Under the pieces are notes generated by a model. That model was not told the DNA's origin. It saw nothing but the letters and a program-made list of their open reading frames with translations, and did not search any database. From positions 4,000,001 through 4,064,000 of the forward strand of contig JAJEKV010000073.1 of the NCBI GenBank assembly GCA_021234155.1: 64,000 bases of DNA. Reading direction: 5' to 3'. Below, one piece after another: positions 20,062 to 32,030 of this stretch. Each line of letters opens with the position of its first letter. Position 1 is the first letter of the stretch. The position numbers and the translations under genes were made by a program. Source of the DNA: Isoetes taiwanensis (taxonomy: Eukaryota; Streptophyta; Lycopodiopsida; Isoetales; Isoetaceae).

Positions 20062-22717
20062 GGGTACCTACACACTAAAGGGTTAAAATTGTTATGTTAA
20101 GAAAATTTAACTTAACTAGCAACGCATTCGATTTTTGTTAAGGAAATGGTTAAAACGAAGGGGTTAACTTATAACAATTTGTTAAAGTTAAATTTAAGAT
20201 TTAACCCCCTTTCACATTCGTTATTGTTTTGTTAAGTGTTAACAGTGGGTTGACAACCCTACAATTTCACGACAGAAATTTATTGGGTGCCCTCCCCCTT
20301 CATTTAGGTTTGTCAAATATGTCGAGGTCGCGGCCGTCGACAGAATGAGGCCGGAGCTCCTCACGGTGGCCGGAGCTCCTCATTGAGGCCGGAGCACGAA
20401 TGTTAACCAGCAGCAAAACTGGCGCTGCTACTCCCTGTAGGTATTTCCTTCCTATCAATCCTGATTTTTTCTGTGCTTTTTTATTCTACTTTTTCTTTGC
20501 TTTTTTGTTCAGTACTATTTGTAAATTCTGTGCGTTTTCATTCAGTACTAAGCTTTATGGTCACGAAAATGTAGAAACTGTATGTAGAAAATGTCACGAA
20601 AGTGTATGTGAGTTTTGGAACTGTTAGAAACTGGGAATGGACACTGGTCAACAGTGGAATGGCCTTTGGTGCAAAGATATTGCGAAGGTGTCAACTCTTT
20701 GGTTGTAAATAACATGAATGGAAGAGACTTTGATGGTAAGTGGGAAGCTACATTTCCTTTCAGATGTTACACTGAGCTGCTAGTTACCTACAACTGACTA
20801 CCACACTTTCATGTGCATACAGTAATGCTAAATTCTCGCCAGAACTTCTTAAAGCTCGCTCAGAGGATGACAAACAGTTTCTGCTCGGGTGTTGGTGCAT
20901 CTACATCCTACCCTTGGACTACTATATCAAATGATAGAGCTGATGATGTTCGAGTTACATTTCGGAAGAATATGAGCAGCCATGGAGAACCAAATGGTCT
21001 TGTGCTATGTGCAGCAACATCCCTATGGTTACATACATGCATCCCACCAACGCGTTTTTGATTACCTGAAGGATGAACATGTTAGGCATGAGGTAATAAT
21101 TATAGTTTTGATTGTTACCTGTTCCTTGAGAAACTTGACATTATGGTATGTGGTCTTGCAGTTTGCTCCTCCAAATGGAAGTACCATGCAGGAAGTTGCA
21201 CACATAGCTAAGGGCCAAAACCCTGGCAACAGCGTATCTCTTTTCCGTATTGAAGTATGTACTGCATGCCCACTTTGCTGCAAATGAACAACTGCATTCT
21301 TACCTGAAAGTCTTCTTTGCAGGGTTCAAGCACAACCGACACTCTTATATTACAAGAGAGCAGTACAGATCCATCCGGATCATTGGTTGTATATGCACCA
21401 GTAGAGCCATCACACGTTAATGCCATGATGCAAGGCACTGATCCTGCTCATGTATCTGTTCTTCCTTCTGGTTTCGCTATTCTACCTGATGGGCCAGAAA
21501 ATGACCTGCTAGGCCATGATGATACTATCTGCATTGATAGTACTCGCAGCAATGGAGTGCTACTCACAGTTGCAATACAGATTCTTCTGAATGCCATGCC
21601 AGCATCAAAGTTGAACTATGAATCAATTGTTGGAATCAACAGCCTTCTGGATTCTGTCATCCAGAAGATCAAGGATGCAGTGATGAACTAGAAGATTGGA
21701 GCTAGTTGCCAGCTCTCTGTTCTGGCTGGCAGGAAGTTTTTGAGATGTGCGGTCCTTAGGTCCTTTGTCTCTGTTCTGGTGGACATACGCGCCAGGAAAG
21801 TTAGAATGTTAGAAACAGTGAAGAATGAAGCCCCTTGTTCCCATGAGGGGATATCAACAGCTTGCTTTCTTCAGCAGTATGTTGATTCTCCCTCAGCATA
21901 GAGGATGCAGAAGCTTCAGTAGGGTGCATTTGTAAAGACAGAAGTCATGGGGAGTCAAGAACGGCACCACAGATGCACCTTGCCATGTGATAAGGTTACA
22001 GAAAGGCTAGACCTTTGTTAGCATACATTCCTGTGTGCGTGATTATCACCAAGGTGGATCATTCACACTTGCAGTGCATGTGCGTGACCACTTTGCAAGG
22101 ATAGTGGTTGGGTATTGACTCTCTTCTTTTTCATGATGTATTTCAGACCAGTTGTTTTGTAAAAACTTAATGGAATGTTCTTCTAGTTGGGTGTTCCTAT
22201 TTATCCTTGTCTGTTGTATTGGCTAATTTCATGTTCTTGTTCATGCATTATTATATTTTGCAATACATTATGTTCATCGGAACATAACCATCAGGCCTGA
22301 CATAGAAAAGATGTTTTCACATTGGAAGTACCACCCTCCATTGTCAACCCTCTGCATTTCATAACCAGGCATTGCTTTTGGATGGACCAACCACTTGTAT
22401 TTTTGCTGAAAAAACAACAGAAACTTAAATAACATAACAAGTTGTAGTTGTACAATGTGAAATGACCGTTAACAGATTCTGTTATGTTACTAATTAACAT
22501 AAGGAACTCTTGTGCGAAAAGGTTTTTAACAGATTATGTTATGTTAGTAGATAACATAACAAATTGCATGTGAAACCATTTTAACAGGTTTTGTAATGTT
22601 ATTACTTGACATAACAGCTGGTGTGAAAGCTCCATAAATTTTACCTTAATTTAGCATAACAATTAATTTGTTAACTTAAATTTTACCTTAATTTAACCCT
22701 ATAGTCTGAAAGTACCC
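20062..22717. mobile_element. PIF/Harbinger-like DNA element carrying an HD-ZIP IV gene piece
   Basis: The left end is GGGTACCTACACACTAAAGG; the right end, reverse complemented, is GGGTACTTTCAGACTATAGG, and both continue GTTAAA. Each end is flanked by TTA (20,059-20,061 and 22,718-22,720), the 3-bp duplication typical of PIF/Harbinger. Subterminal regions are full of GTTAA/GTTATGTTA motifs in both orientations (20,085-20,240 and 22,430-22,690). There is no transposase. The interior contains the 3' exons, introns and downstream sequence of an HD-ZIP IV gene. This is the architecture of a gene-capturing non-autonomous (Pack-type) element. Confidence 0.7.
20640..21691 (+). pseudogene. HD-ZIP class IV transcription factor, C-terminal fragment
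   Basis: Exon pieces: ~20,640-20,735 (VQRYCEGVNSLVVNNM, the 'LQRQCERLA' region), 20,823-21,092 (FLKLAQRMTNSFCSGVGAS, WTTISNDRADDVRV), 21,162-21,254 (MQEVAHIAKGQNPGNSVSLF) and 21,323-21,691 (LILQESSTDPSGSLVVYAPV, SVLPSGFAILPDG, ending IKDAVMN and TAG). Introns of 87, 69 and 68 bp have GT-AG ends. These blocks are the end of the START domain and the HD-SAD region of GL2/PDF2/ROC-type proteins, which control epidermal cell identity. The homeodomain, leucine zipper and most of START are absent. The reading frame is broken near 21,050-21,062 between CIPPTRF and DYLKDEHVRHE. It lies wholly inside the TIR element at 20,062-22,717. Confidence 0.8.
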
Positions 22718-22720
22718 TTA

Positions 22721-25700
22721 GCCTGATTGCGTGGGGACCATTCAATCTAGATGCTCAGATCCGTTCATCTCCTTCCATGTCGTCTTCGCTTAGGATCCAT
22801 GTTCTATTCCTTGTCTCAGCTTTTGATCCATTTCGTGCCAGAAAATCTGCAGCACTAGATATTTCTTGGACTTAAAGTGCTCATATTTCAGTTTCAACAC
22901 AGCATTCTTTCCAGCGTTAAGCATTGAAATTTTAAAATATTTTCTATTCAAATAAAGTGCTCAATGCTTGCCAAAGTGTCATACAAACATTGCGGTCTAT
23001 TAGAAGAAGAAGAAGAGTCCAGCCTCGAATGGCCAGTTTATCGAATGGTTGAGGGTTAGTTGGTTCACTTGACCCATGCTATATTGGCCTTGGATTTCAG
23101 TGTATGCAATGCAAGGGAATGGGTGGAATGGTTAGACTAGCTCATCTCTATTGAACTCTAAAAAAATACTAGTAAACATGTGCCTCACGTTGCCGCACAT
23201 AAGACAGGGTTCGTGTTAATCAAGGAAGATAAGTTGAGGTTTGTGCTGATCCAAGATGGTTCTAATAAGATACTGGGGTGTTCAAACGTTTTAGTAATTG
23301 TATGCTCGATGTTGCCACATATAGTAGGGCCTTGTCTTTATATGGGCCTTAAATCAGTATAGAAACCATCCTCATAGTCTCAATTGATGCAATCCAAATC
23401 AACATGTCTATGAAGTTTTGTTGATCAACATAGGAGATTGTCTTTATATGGGCCTTCAATTAATATAGATAGAAAAAGTAATATCATTGGAAATTTTGTT
23501 GATTAACACTCTGAGAACCCAAATCGCAACAATATGTCCAAGAATTTCTAAAAACATTGTCAAGCATGTGTTCATCTAGGCCTTTCATGTGAAATTGATC
23601 ATTTAAGTAACGTGAGTTCGCGTTACTACGCATAACTAAGGGAGTACATTTACCTAGACCTTGAAAATTGATCGAAAAGCTCTAAAGCCTATGTAACATC
23701 TAAAAGTCCTAAGTTCCTCAGCACATATGTTGAGTTCAATTTAATGGTATTAAACAACTTGCAGTGCATTCCTGCAGAAGAGAAAGAACTTGCAATTCTT
23801 CAGAAGCTAGAGCTTGTTATAATGCATAATAACAAAGACATCTGTCATTTCATAAATATAGAAGAGTTCGCAAAAGTCACTTCTCCAATGTACTTGGAGT
23901 TTTGCTGATGCTAAGCAATGAATTTGTACATATATCAACTACATCTTCCGATTTTTTTTTGAATCAACTACAACCCAATATGAAATCCAATAACCTTAAG
24001 TAATTTCACGACACATATATTGGAAAACTCGAGCCCATGCACGTGGGGTGAACAACGTGTATGAGACGGATGTATGCCCGAACCCTGCAATATCTAAAGA
24101 GAAATACGTAAGCTAGAGGATTAGACCATCCTACCTAGAGTATATATGCCAATGCATGCCAAAGGAGGTGATAGCCGTGTATATTGTTTCCATAGTCTTT
24201 CCTAAATAGTAAAACGCGGATACTGTGCTTGAATATCGCAACAACCAAGGGGAACTGTCCTCCAAGCCGAAGTCTTTCTCAATGACCGATAGCGCACGAA
24301 GTTAGATACTGATTCTTGGGTTCTATTGGCTGATTGGCAAGTTATATACAATAAGGCTAGGGTTCCTCCAAGCCCTATGAGTATAGGATCAACCATGATT
24401 GCCCCTGGGGTATGCACTTGTATATAAAGGGGATATGCCATCTGCCTTCTTGGGTAAGAAAAAAATCCCTCGTACATTTAAAGCCAATTTGAACCCCTCC
24501 ATATGCAATTTACTCCAAATATATTTATGAAAAGGCTCCCAAAAATCTTCTCTTCCACCCATACACATTGGAAATTAATCGTCATCCCCGATCCCCTATT
24601 TTCCAGCTTGCAATATGATATAAAGTATGGGGACTAAATGTGAACCCCGCTTGGGACCACAACACTTGTAGAAGAGCACATACTTATACTACAATAATCT
24701 AGGGGCTCACCAAGATGTGCTTCTTGGCAACCCAGTTGAGTAGTGATCTAGATGTCCGCAAGATGAACTGTGGATTGATGCCAATAGAAACTGAGCCTGG
24801 CCACGACTCAAAGATAGGAGTGTGAGAACCCTCTATTGCAACTCCTTGTCAAGTGAACCATACATCCTTGCTTTATAGCATTCCCAATTGGCGCGCCAGT
24901 CTTGTCGATGCTCAGTTGAATTAGACCTCACTTCCTACTACTTAGCTTGTGGCAACCCTCCAGTTGGAACATGAAGATCACAGTTGGGCTTGACTTGGGA
25001 GCCAATGGTTTTAAATACAAGAGGTAGTTCCTTTCTATGGTATGCAATAAATGGAAGCTTAAGAGCAAGATTATACATCAAGACCATTCATAGAACAAGA
25101 ATATAATTCAAGATCCTCAAGACTAAAATATAGTCCCATACCGACAAAGAGCACTCTTATGCTAGTAAAGTAACCATGGGGAGCTCGACTAACTGCGCAA
25201 CGTCCATAACTGAGAGCTTGGAGGTCTGATGCTACTTGTAGTGGTATGGCCGAAGTTTCAAAGCGAAAGCGTTGGAATTGAGTAGCTGAGGTGTGAGATC
25301 CGAGGTAGGAGGAGGAGCCAAAAGAGTGAAATAACAAATAGAGTGAAACGACAAATGAGGGTTTATATAGAGGTGGGTCAATGATTTTATAATGGTGTAA
25401 TAGAGCTATAACATTAACGATCGACATTGACGCGACTTTAGATGAAAGTCACTTTAATAGCTAAATCATTCCCCAGTATCCCTCCAACATGGGTGATATA
25501 GTGTATTGATGACATGGAGGGTGTCTGCATGGATATGCAACACGACAAGGTGACAGAATAGTCTCTAGAGTTGTACATGCAACACAAAGAGTGATACATA
25601 TATATTGTTTGATTCAAAAACATTTACAACATGGCTATATTGGACAAAACTTTTAGCCACATTAGATTAAACATGGTAAACAAGAGTCGTAAATTGTCTC

Positions 25701-25735
25701 ATTGATACATTCTATGTGACCAAGTTCAGCCAGTT
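22721..25735. other. Non-coding, unassigned repeats
   Basis: No gene was recognised. Short imperfect repeats occur at 23.2-23.5 kb (tatatgggcctt and gttgatcaaca phrases). TATA-like sequences sit at about 24,420 (tgtatataaagggg, +) and about 25,365 (cctctatataaaccc, -), suggesting decayed LTR promoters. The frames at 24,202-24,477 and 25,071-25,427 cover those regions and carry no motif. Confidence 0.4.
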
Positions 25736-26145
25736 TGGTCATGGTTACTATCTCTCTTCCATGTGGTCTTGACTAGCCAGCAGGTGCTTCTCGCCATTTA
25801 TCCTTCCACTTGGAACAGCTTGCAGCAACAGGCTTTCCACTTAGCTTCAGGCTGGTTGTTGTGGCAGGCGAATGTATATCTTCAAGGGCTTATCAATTAC
25901 TGTGGACCAACTTCTTCATGAGGCGCAAGATAGATTGGTGAAGGCATACTTATGTTCTCAGCTTGCTCCTGGGAAAAAACGTTTGATTTTTGAGGAATAT
26001 TTGGGTATCTTATTTTATGCATAGACAGGTGGCTGCACTCAGTGGATTATCTTTGTCTGCTGAGATTTTATTCCTGTCTCTGCATCTATGTGTGTACTTC
26101 TTTTGGAATTTTGAATAAGAGTGTGCCGTCCTTCAACAAAAAAAA
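25736..26145 (+). mobile_element. LINE 3' end fragment
   Basis: The segment ends ttttggaattttgaataagagtgtgccgtccttcaac followed by A9, the usual form of a plant L1 3' end. A very similar end (gtcgtccttc then poly(A)) is found on the minus strand at 47.12 kb. The upstream 350 bp reads as LINE 3' untranslated or RNase H-tail sequence with stops; I identified no domain. Confidence 0.5.
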
Positions 26146-26167
26146 ATTCTAGGTAGAGTATACATTG

Positions 26168-27150
26168 TCAGTTGAAGAATATATAATTCTCAACCAGGAA
26201 AAACGTTAAGCACCATATAACTTTGTCTCTGAAAGTGGGTTGGCCTTTCCTTTGTAACCCATGCTTGTGTAGTGGATGCTCTTTGTTTATCTCTGCTTGA
26301 TTATACACAGCCATATTCAACAGAGCATAATAACATGCTAGCAAAAGTACTTTTTTCTCTCTTCCACGTAACTTAATGACTAAATGTTGGTTGAAACCGT
26401 GTCTCATTTCTATTGTAACATGGTTAAACATGCCATCTCTAATAAATCCTACAATTCCTCGATATCCCCGCCCCGTTCTAGCTGTTCTGTGGTACCAAAC
26501 CAAACCCAATAAGATAAAACCGTCTATTGTAGGCAGCGATGTGGATTGTGTTTGCCATGTTTCTTGAAGAAAAAAGAAGGCCTACGTCTTGCCATGTACT
26601 CTTAGTTGCCAGAAACGTTAGCTTGTGATATTGGGTCTTTAATCCCTATGGATCTCGTTTCTTCTTACTAACAACTGCCTTATCATGGTGATCTAGAAAT
26701 GCTACCCATCCTTTCTCTCTTGCCTCCCTTACTTTTGCACATTTATTTTTTTGATGTTCTAACTGCCCTGGTGTTAAATCCTGCTCAAATTATATTTTAT
26801 GGCCCTTCAATGATGCTCTATTTTTCATGATCCTGTCTTTGGCCCCATTGTCTGAGAATTTTACAAAAATTGGTCTATACAAACATGGTTTTTCCAATCA
26901 CCTAGAATGCACTACCTGTGGGCATTCAAGTGCATAATATCTTTAAAGAAATGAGTAGCAGTAGCACTTACATCTTCATTTTTGGCTTCTTGCAATCCCA
27001 CTATCTTCAAATTCTTTGTCCTCGTCTGTTGCTCTAATTGATCCATTTGCGGTTTGTTCTGATGAAGGGTCATCTGTTCCTTGGTTGCATCAATGACCAG
27101 ATGAGATCACCTGTCTTTCGAAGTCTCAACAATCTGCTGCATTGGCTCTT
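26168..27150 (-). pseudogene. L1-type LINE: ORF1 tail and endonuclease start
   Basis: On the minus strand, 27,080-26,640 reads a chain of fragments of an ORF1-like protein: LEQQTRTKNLKIVGLQEAKN, an 'RIMKNRASLKGHK'-type segment split by stops, and VREAREKGWVAFLDHHDK. After a short gap 26,590-26,168 gives RTGRGYRGIVGFIRDGMFNH and LVIKLRGREKKVLLLACYYA, the N-terminal half of an EEP-fold LINE endonuclease. The rest of the endonuclease and RT are missing. Frames are broken. Confidence 0.6.
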
Positions 27151-29286
27151 TTAATTTGTCTTCAGATTTCTTGTTAAGTCATGCACAATTTATGCCAAGC
27201 ATCCACCCAACTGGACTCGCGAAAGCAAGAATCTCCAAGATAGTCCATGCACAATTTATGCCAAGCAAGAAGGGATTTAGAATCACCCTTATAAAACCCT
27301 CTTTAAGAAGCAAACGCAGAGTTTATGGAAGCTGGCAAGCGGCAGTTGAAGGAGAAGAAGATGATGGAGATGAGTTCCCCTTCTAATAAGCGTACCTCTT
27401 CCCCTTATATAGGGATCAAGTTATTGGAAAAAGGTAAAGGTACGTGGGCCAATTATAGGATCTCAACCTTTTCCAAGGTTCCATAAATATCTCAATGGTT
27501 CAGGTCTTATGTTCAATTCCCATGCAACTATCTTGATCTTGCTTTCTGAACCACTCCCCTGAGCACCACCATATCAATTCCTCCCCTTCCCGGGATTGAT
27601 TGTCCTCGATAAAGAAATTATATGGCAATTTAACACAACCAAATCCATGATTGCAACCCTAATTGAGTCCACAATCAGAAATAATCAAGTCTAGCCCTTT
27701 AGGATAAAAATTTTCAAGTCCAGTCCTTTAGGCTAAAAATTTTCAAGTCCATCCCTTTTGGCTAAAATATTTCCAAGTCCAGCCCTTTAAGCTAAAAAAA
27801 TTTCCACGTCCAGCACTTTAGGCTAAAAATTTTCAAATCCAACTATTATGCTGCATACATATTAGTTGTTTCAAGATTTAGTATACTCAAAGAAAAAAAA
27901 ACTCCTTATACTTCCACCTTCGAATTCCCCTAAAGCAAATGTAACTCAAATATTCGTTTACCTTATAGCTTGCTCATGTGCCAATAAGAAGGTAAGAATA
28001 TCTTCCAAAATAATTCCCTGACTGACAACTTCTATGTCTTGTGAAAAACTCAATCATGACATTAGAACTTACAAAGCCCAACCAAATGGCATGATTCTTT
28101 GCTAACATATCCTTTCTTTCATTCCCACAGAAATATTATAAGAAGTTCTAAGACTTGAAACGGTTTATTCCAAAGTAATTAATTAATATTTCTAGGGAGA
28201 TTCCAAAGTAATTAAATCAATCCACTTCTATCAATCCAGCCTATCAATCCAGTTCTAAAACTTGAAACGGTTTATTCCAAAGTAATTAAATCAATCACAG
28301 CCTAGGGAGAGACCATGGCATACCCTTTTCCTGTAATCTAAACATCATATGCTATATTCTTAATAAAGTAATGGATTTCAAACTATTCTAAAGGCATCTT
28401 CAATTCTTTCAGAAATACCCTAAAACATCAAATTCCTTAAAATATAAACTGTTAAGGCCAGCGTTAGGGTTTGTAAGGGGAAACCTTTTTTTTTTTCTTT
28501 TTCTAGGGCAACAAGTGCGGCTATGCCTCAGCAGTAGAAGGTTATGGCAACTAGTGCTGCAACCTTTAGCTCATCGGCTATGATCTGTCATTCGGCCATT
28601 GGATACCTCAAAAACTTTCTAGGCACAGTGTGTTGGACAGATTGGAAGGATCGGCCTGATTGCGAGCTTGGAAGCGATGGACATTTCAAAGGTTTATGGC
28701 AAGCATAGTAGACTATAGTGCAAGCAGGTGTCCGGACCGGAATACACACCTCTAGGATTTTCAGTTGTCCCACGGCTTCTTCTAAAAAAGGAAAAACTCA
28801 AAAAGGTAACTGAAAATTCTATTATTTCGGACTGGCCATGCTATTCTGCTATTTCTTGATTTTATAGACTATAACCGTTTCAAACTTCGACGGGCACCAA
28901 CTACTCATTCATCAGTTCTAATACAAACTTCTGAAATCATGAAAGATCAAACAGCTTAGATTATTCTGTTGGCAGGGTCTCCTTCAAGATGGTTTCTAAT
29001 TTTTTTATTTCCAACGAAATATAAGAATAAATATTCTTACACGGTAAGATCAAGCTAAAATTATTGGATTTAAATACCTCTTAATCCTACCTTCAGACTT
29101 CTACTTCAACCATAATTCTTAATCTAATACTCACACGCTCCAAGAGAAATCAGAACCTTGCTCTGATACCAAATATTACATACTAGCACCTCTAGTAATC
29201 ACCAATACCAACGCACCAAAAGGGCGGATCCTTCAAGGAAATCGTTATTCAATGGGCCCCGCTTTATCCCATACCCCATAGACCAT
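27151..29286 (-). mobile_element. Non-autonomous LTR element, minus strand, 5' LTR interrupted
   Basis: On the minus strand the PBS TGGTATCAGAGCAAGG lies at about 29,155-29,170. The internal region (29,154-27,576) matches the internal regions of the plus-strand elements, for example ggttgtgattgattaaatc and the 'TTTTTAGCCTAAAGGGCTGGACTTG' repeats. The PPT region (cccgggaaggggaggaat) ends at 27,576. The 3' LTR begins TGATATGGTGGTGCTCAGGG at about 27,575 and runs left with a TATA box near 27,410; its far end (about 27.15 kb) is uncertain. The 5' LTR survives only for about 120 bp before the composite element begins at 29,287. No gag or pol frame is present. Confidence 0.65.
27680..27850 (-). repeat. 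Tandem ~29-bp repeat in the internal region
   Basis: About five or six copies of a unit reading, on the minus strand, TTTTAGCCTAAAGGGCTGGACTTGAAAA with small variations. The same array occurs in both plus-strand copies at 31.0 and 33.05 kb, just 5' of the polypurine tract. Confidence 0.85.
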
Positions 29287-29970
29287 TGATATGGTTTAAG
29301 GTTAATATCTAATATAGAGCTCGGCGGAGTGGCCAATATGATTAAGCATTGGGCGAAAGCATATAGAGTTAGTACATATCATGGTTGGGAACAAAAGGCA
29401 GAGGCAAAGGCAAAGGCAAAGGCAAAGACAAATGGCAGCCAAAGAAGGCTAAAGTCGCAGAGACTTCTGTAAATAGAACCTGAACTTCAATTGGCGATAT
29501 ATTCGCAAAAAAAGCTCCGATTGAGGCAACATTTTCTTCACTGGAACCGCCTCGGAGTCTTGTTTCTAAATTGGAGTGGCACTTCCCATAACTCGTCCGA
29601 ATAAAAGAGTTATGACCGGAAAGGTCAAGAAAGACTACTCTACTCATTCACTCTTGAATCTGATTCCTAGAAAGCCATTACCTTTTTCCTAAAGCTTTTA
29701 CTGTTCTTGTTTAATATCCTACTATCCTAAAACCTTACTCTTGGTGTATCATATTGAGGACTGCTAGCTCAAGAAAGGAGCTACAAGAGGAAACTGATTG
29801 TCAGATATGCCTTACTGTTTTTATATTCCAGCCTGATATTGCTAGCTAAGTGGTCCGATTGGGTGGAGAGCTTTGGGCTAAAGGTCTGGTTTTGAGAATC
29901 TTTAATATTTCAGTGTTGGTTTACTAGATGTTTGATCTTTTGATTACTGGCTAACCTTTGGTTCGTAACA
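29287..29970 (+). repeat. LTR1 of the composite element
   Basis: 684 bp, TG..CA. Contains caaaggcaaaggcaaaggc repeats near 29,400. The promoter region near 29,470 (tctgtaaatagaac) has lost the TATA seen in LTR2 (tctataaatagaac). Confidence 0.85.
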
Positions 29971-29984
29971 AGTGATATCAGGGC
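29971..29984 (+). other. Primer-binding site 1 (degenerate)
   Basis: AGTGATATCAGGGC follows LTR1 directly. It differs from the tRNA-iMet PBS found after LTR2 by two transitions. Confidence 0.7.
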
Positions 29985-31027
29985 ACGGTACCGATTTCTC
30001 TTGGAGCCTGTGTGTGTTTTGATTTGACTAAAATTAGTTTAGCTATTCTATTAGAGGTAGTTTAGTATTTCTATAAGCAAAGTTAAGAAGTTTAATTCTA
30101 AAGAATCAAGAATAGGTAAGCCTCAGAAAAAGGCATTATATCTCTGAAGCCCTAAACTTGCCAAAGTTTGCAAAATAAGGTCTTCCATTCGGCTGAATCT
30201 GTAGACTAAGAATGGTGATTTGGTTGATCCAGTTCTCAGCTGCCACATCTGAGCTTTCAAGCTGCCTCTATGAGAAGCCTAAAGACTTAGGTAGTTTTTA
30301 AAAAAATGAAAAGCAGATATCAATTCCCCTCAGGCTCATCACAGCTCGATTTCACAAATCTGAAGCTAAAATACTAGATGTTGGCCGGATTTGGAAATGG
30401 ATGATTCAATGCCATAGCCCAGCTACGAAATTCTGAAACCCTAGCCAGACTTTTGCTATAGAATCCTTCGTCTTTGAAACCCCAATGCTGCCCTTACAGC
30501 TTTATGAAATTCGATGCCTTTAGGGTATTCTTGAAGAAATTCATGATGCCTTTAGAATGTATTTAAAACCATTATTTTTGAAAAGGGATCGTGCCATGGT
30601 CTCTCCCTAGGTTGTGATTGATTAAATCTGCATAAGTATCATATTTTATTTGAAACATTACTTTGGAATAAACCGTTTCAAGCCTTAGAACTTTCTATAA
30701 TATTTATTTGGGTATGTTGAAAGAAAAGTCATTTAAGGCTATGTTAGTAAAGAACCAGACCATTTGGTTGGGTTTGCAGGTTCTAATGTCAAGATTGAGT
30801 TTTTTGCTGGACATAGAAATTGTCATGCAGGGAATTATTTTGGGAGATATTCTTACCTTCTTATTTGGCACATGAGCAACCTAAGTCTTAGGAGTTTGTG
30901 GCTATAAGGTAAACGGATATTTGAGTTACATTTGCCTTAGGGGAATTCTAAGATGGAAGTATAAGGTGTTCTTTTCTTTGTGTAGTGTATAGTAAATCTT
31001 GAGACAACTAATATGTCTGTAGCATAA

Positions 31028-31245
31028 TAGTTGGACTTGGAAATTTTTAGCCTAACGGACTGGACTTGAAAATTTTTAGCCTAAAGGACTGGACTTGGAA
31101 AAATTTTAGCCTAAAGGGCTGGACTTGGAAAAGTTTAGCCTAAAAGGCTGGACTTGGAATTTTTAGCCTAAAGGGCTGGACTCAGAAAATTTTTAGCTTA
31201 AAGGGCTGGACTTGGAAGTTTTTAGCCAAAAGGGCTGGACTTGAC
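31028..31245 (+). repeat. Tandem ~29-bp repeat, internal region 1
   Basis: About seven copies of a unit like TTTTTAGCCTAAAGGGCTGG followed by ACTTGGAAAA. The next functional sequence is the polypurine tract aagaggggaggaat at 31,330-31,343. Confidence 0.9.
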
Positions 31246-31343
31246 TATTTCTGATTGTGCAGGTTGTAGTCATGGATTTGGTTATGCTAATTTTCCATAT
31301 AATTTCTTGATCGAGGACGATCAATCCCGAAGAGGGGAGGAAT

Positions 31344-32016
31344 TGATATGGTTTAAGGTTAATATCTAATAATGAGCTCGGGGGAGTGGCCAATATGATT
31401 AAGCATTGGGCAAAATCATATAGAATTTGTATATATCATGGTTGGGGACAAAAGGCAAAGTCAAAGGCAAAGGCAAAAGGCGGGTCAAAGAAGGCTAAAG
31501 TCGCAGAGACTTCTATAAATAGAACCTGAACTTCAATTGGCAATATCTCTGCAACCAGAGCTCCGATTGAGGCAAAATTTACTTCACCTGGAGTCTAGCT
31601 TCTAAATTGGGATGGCACTTTCCATAACTCGCCCGAATAAGAGAGTTATGGCCAAAAGAGTGGTAGGAGGTCAAGAAAGACTGCTCTACTCATTGACTCT
31701 TGAATCTGATTCCTAGAAAGCTATTACCTTTTTCCTAGAGCTTTTACTGTTCTTGTTTAATATCCTGTTACTATCCTAGAACCTACTCTTGGTGTATCAT
31801 ATTGAGGACTGCAAGCTCGAGAAAGGAGCTACAAGAGGAAACTGATTGTCAAATATGCCTCTGTCTTTATATTCTAGCTTGATATTGCTAGCTGAGTGGT
31901 CCGGTTGGGTGGAGAGCTTTTGGCTAAAGGCCTGGTTTTGAGAATCTTTAATGTTTCAGTGTTGGTTTACTAGATGTTTAATCTTTTGATTACTGGCTAA
32001 CCTTTGGTTCGTAACA
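31344..32016 (+). repeat. LTR2 of the composite element
   Basis: 673 bp, starting TGATATGG after the polypurine tract aagaggggaggaat and ending GTAACA before the PBS AGTGGTATCAGAGC. It contains a TATA box (cttctataaatagaacc, about 31,511-31,527). It acts as 3' LTR for internal 1 and 5' LTR for internal 2. Confidence 0.85.
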
Positions 32017-32030
32017 AGTGGTATCAGAGC
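32017..32030 (+). other. Primer-binding site 2, initiator tRNA-Met type
   Basis: AGTGGTATCAGAGC contains TGGTATCAGAGC, complementary to the 3' end of plant initiator tRNA-Met and used by many plant LTR retrotransposons. Confidence 0.85.
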
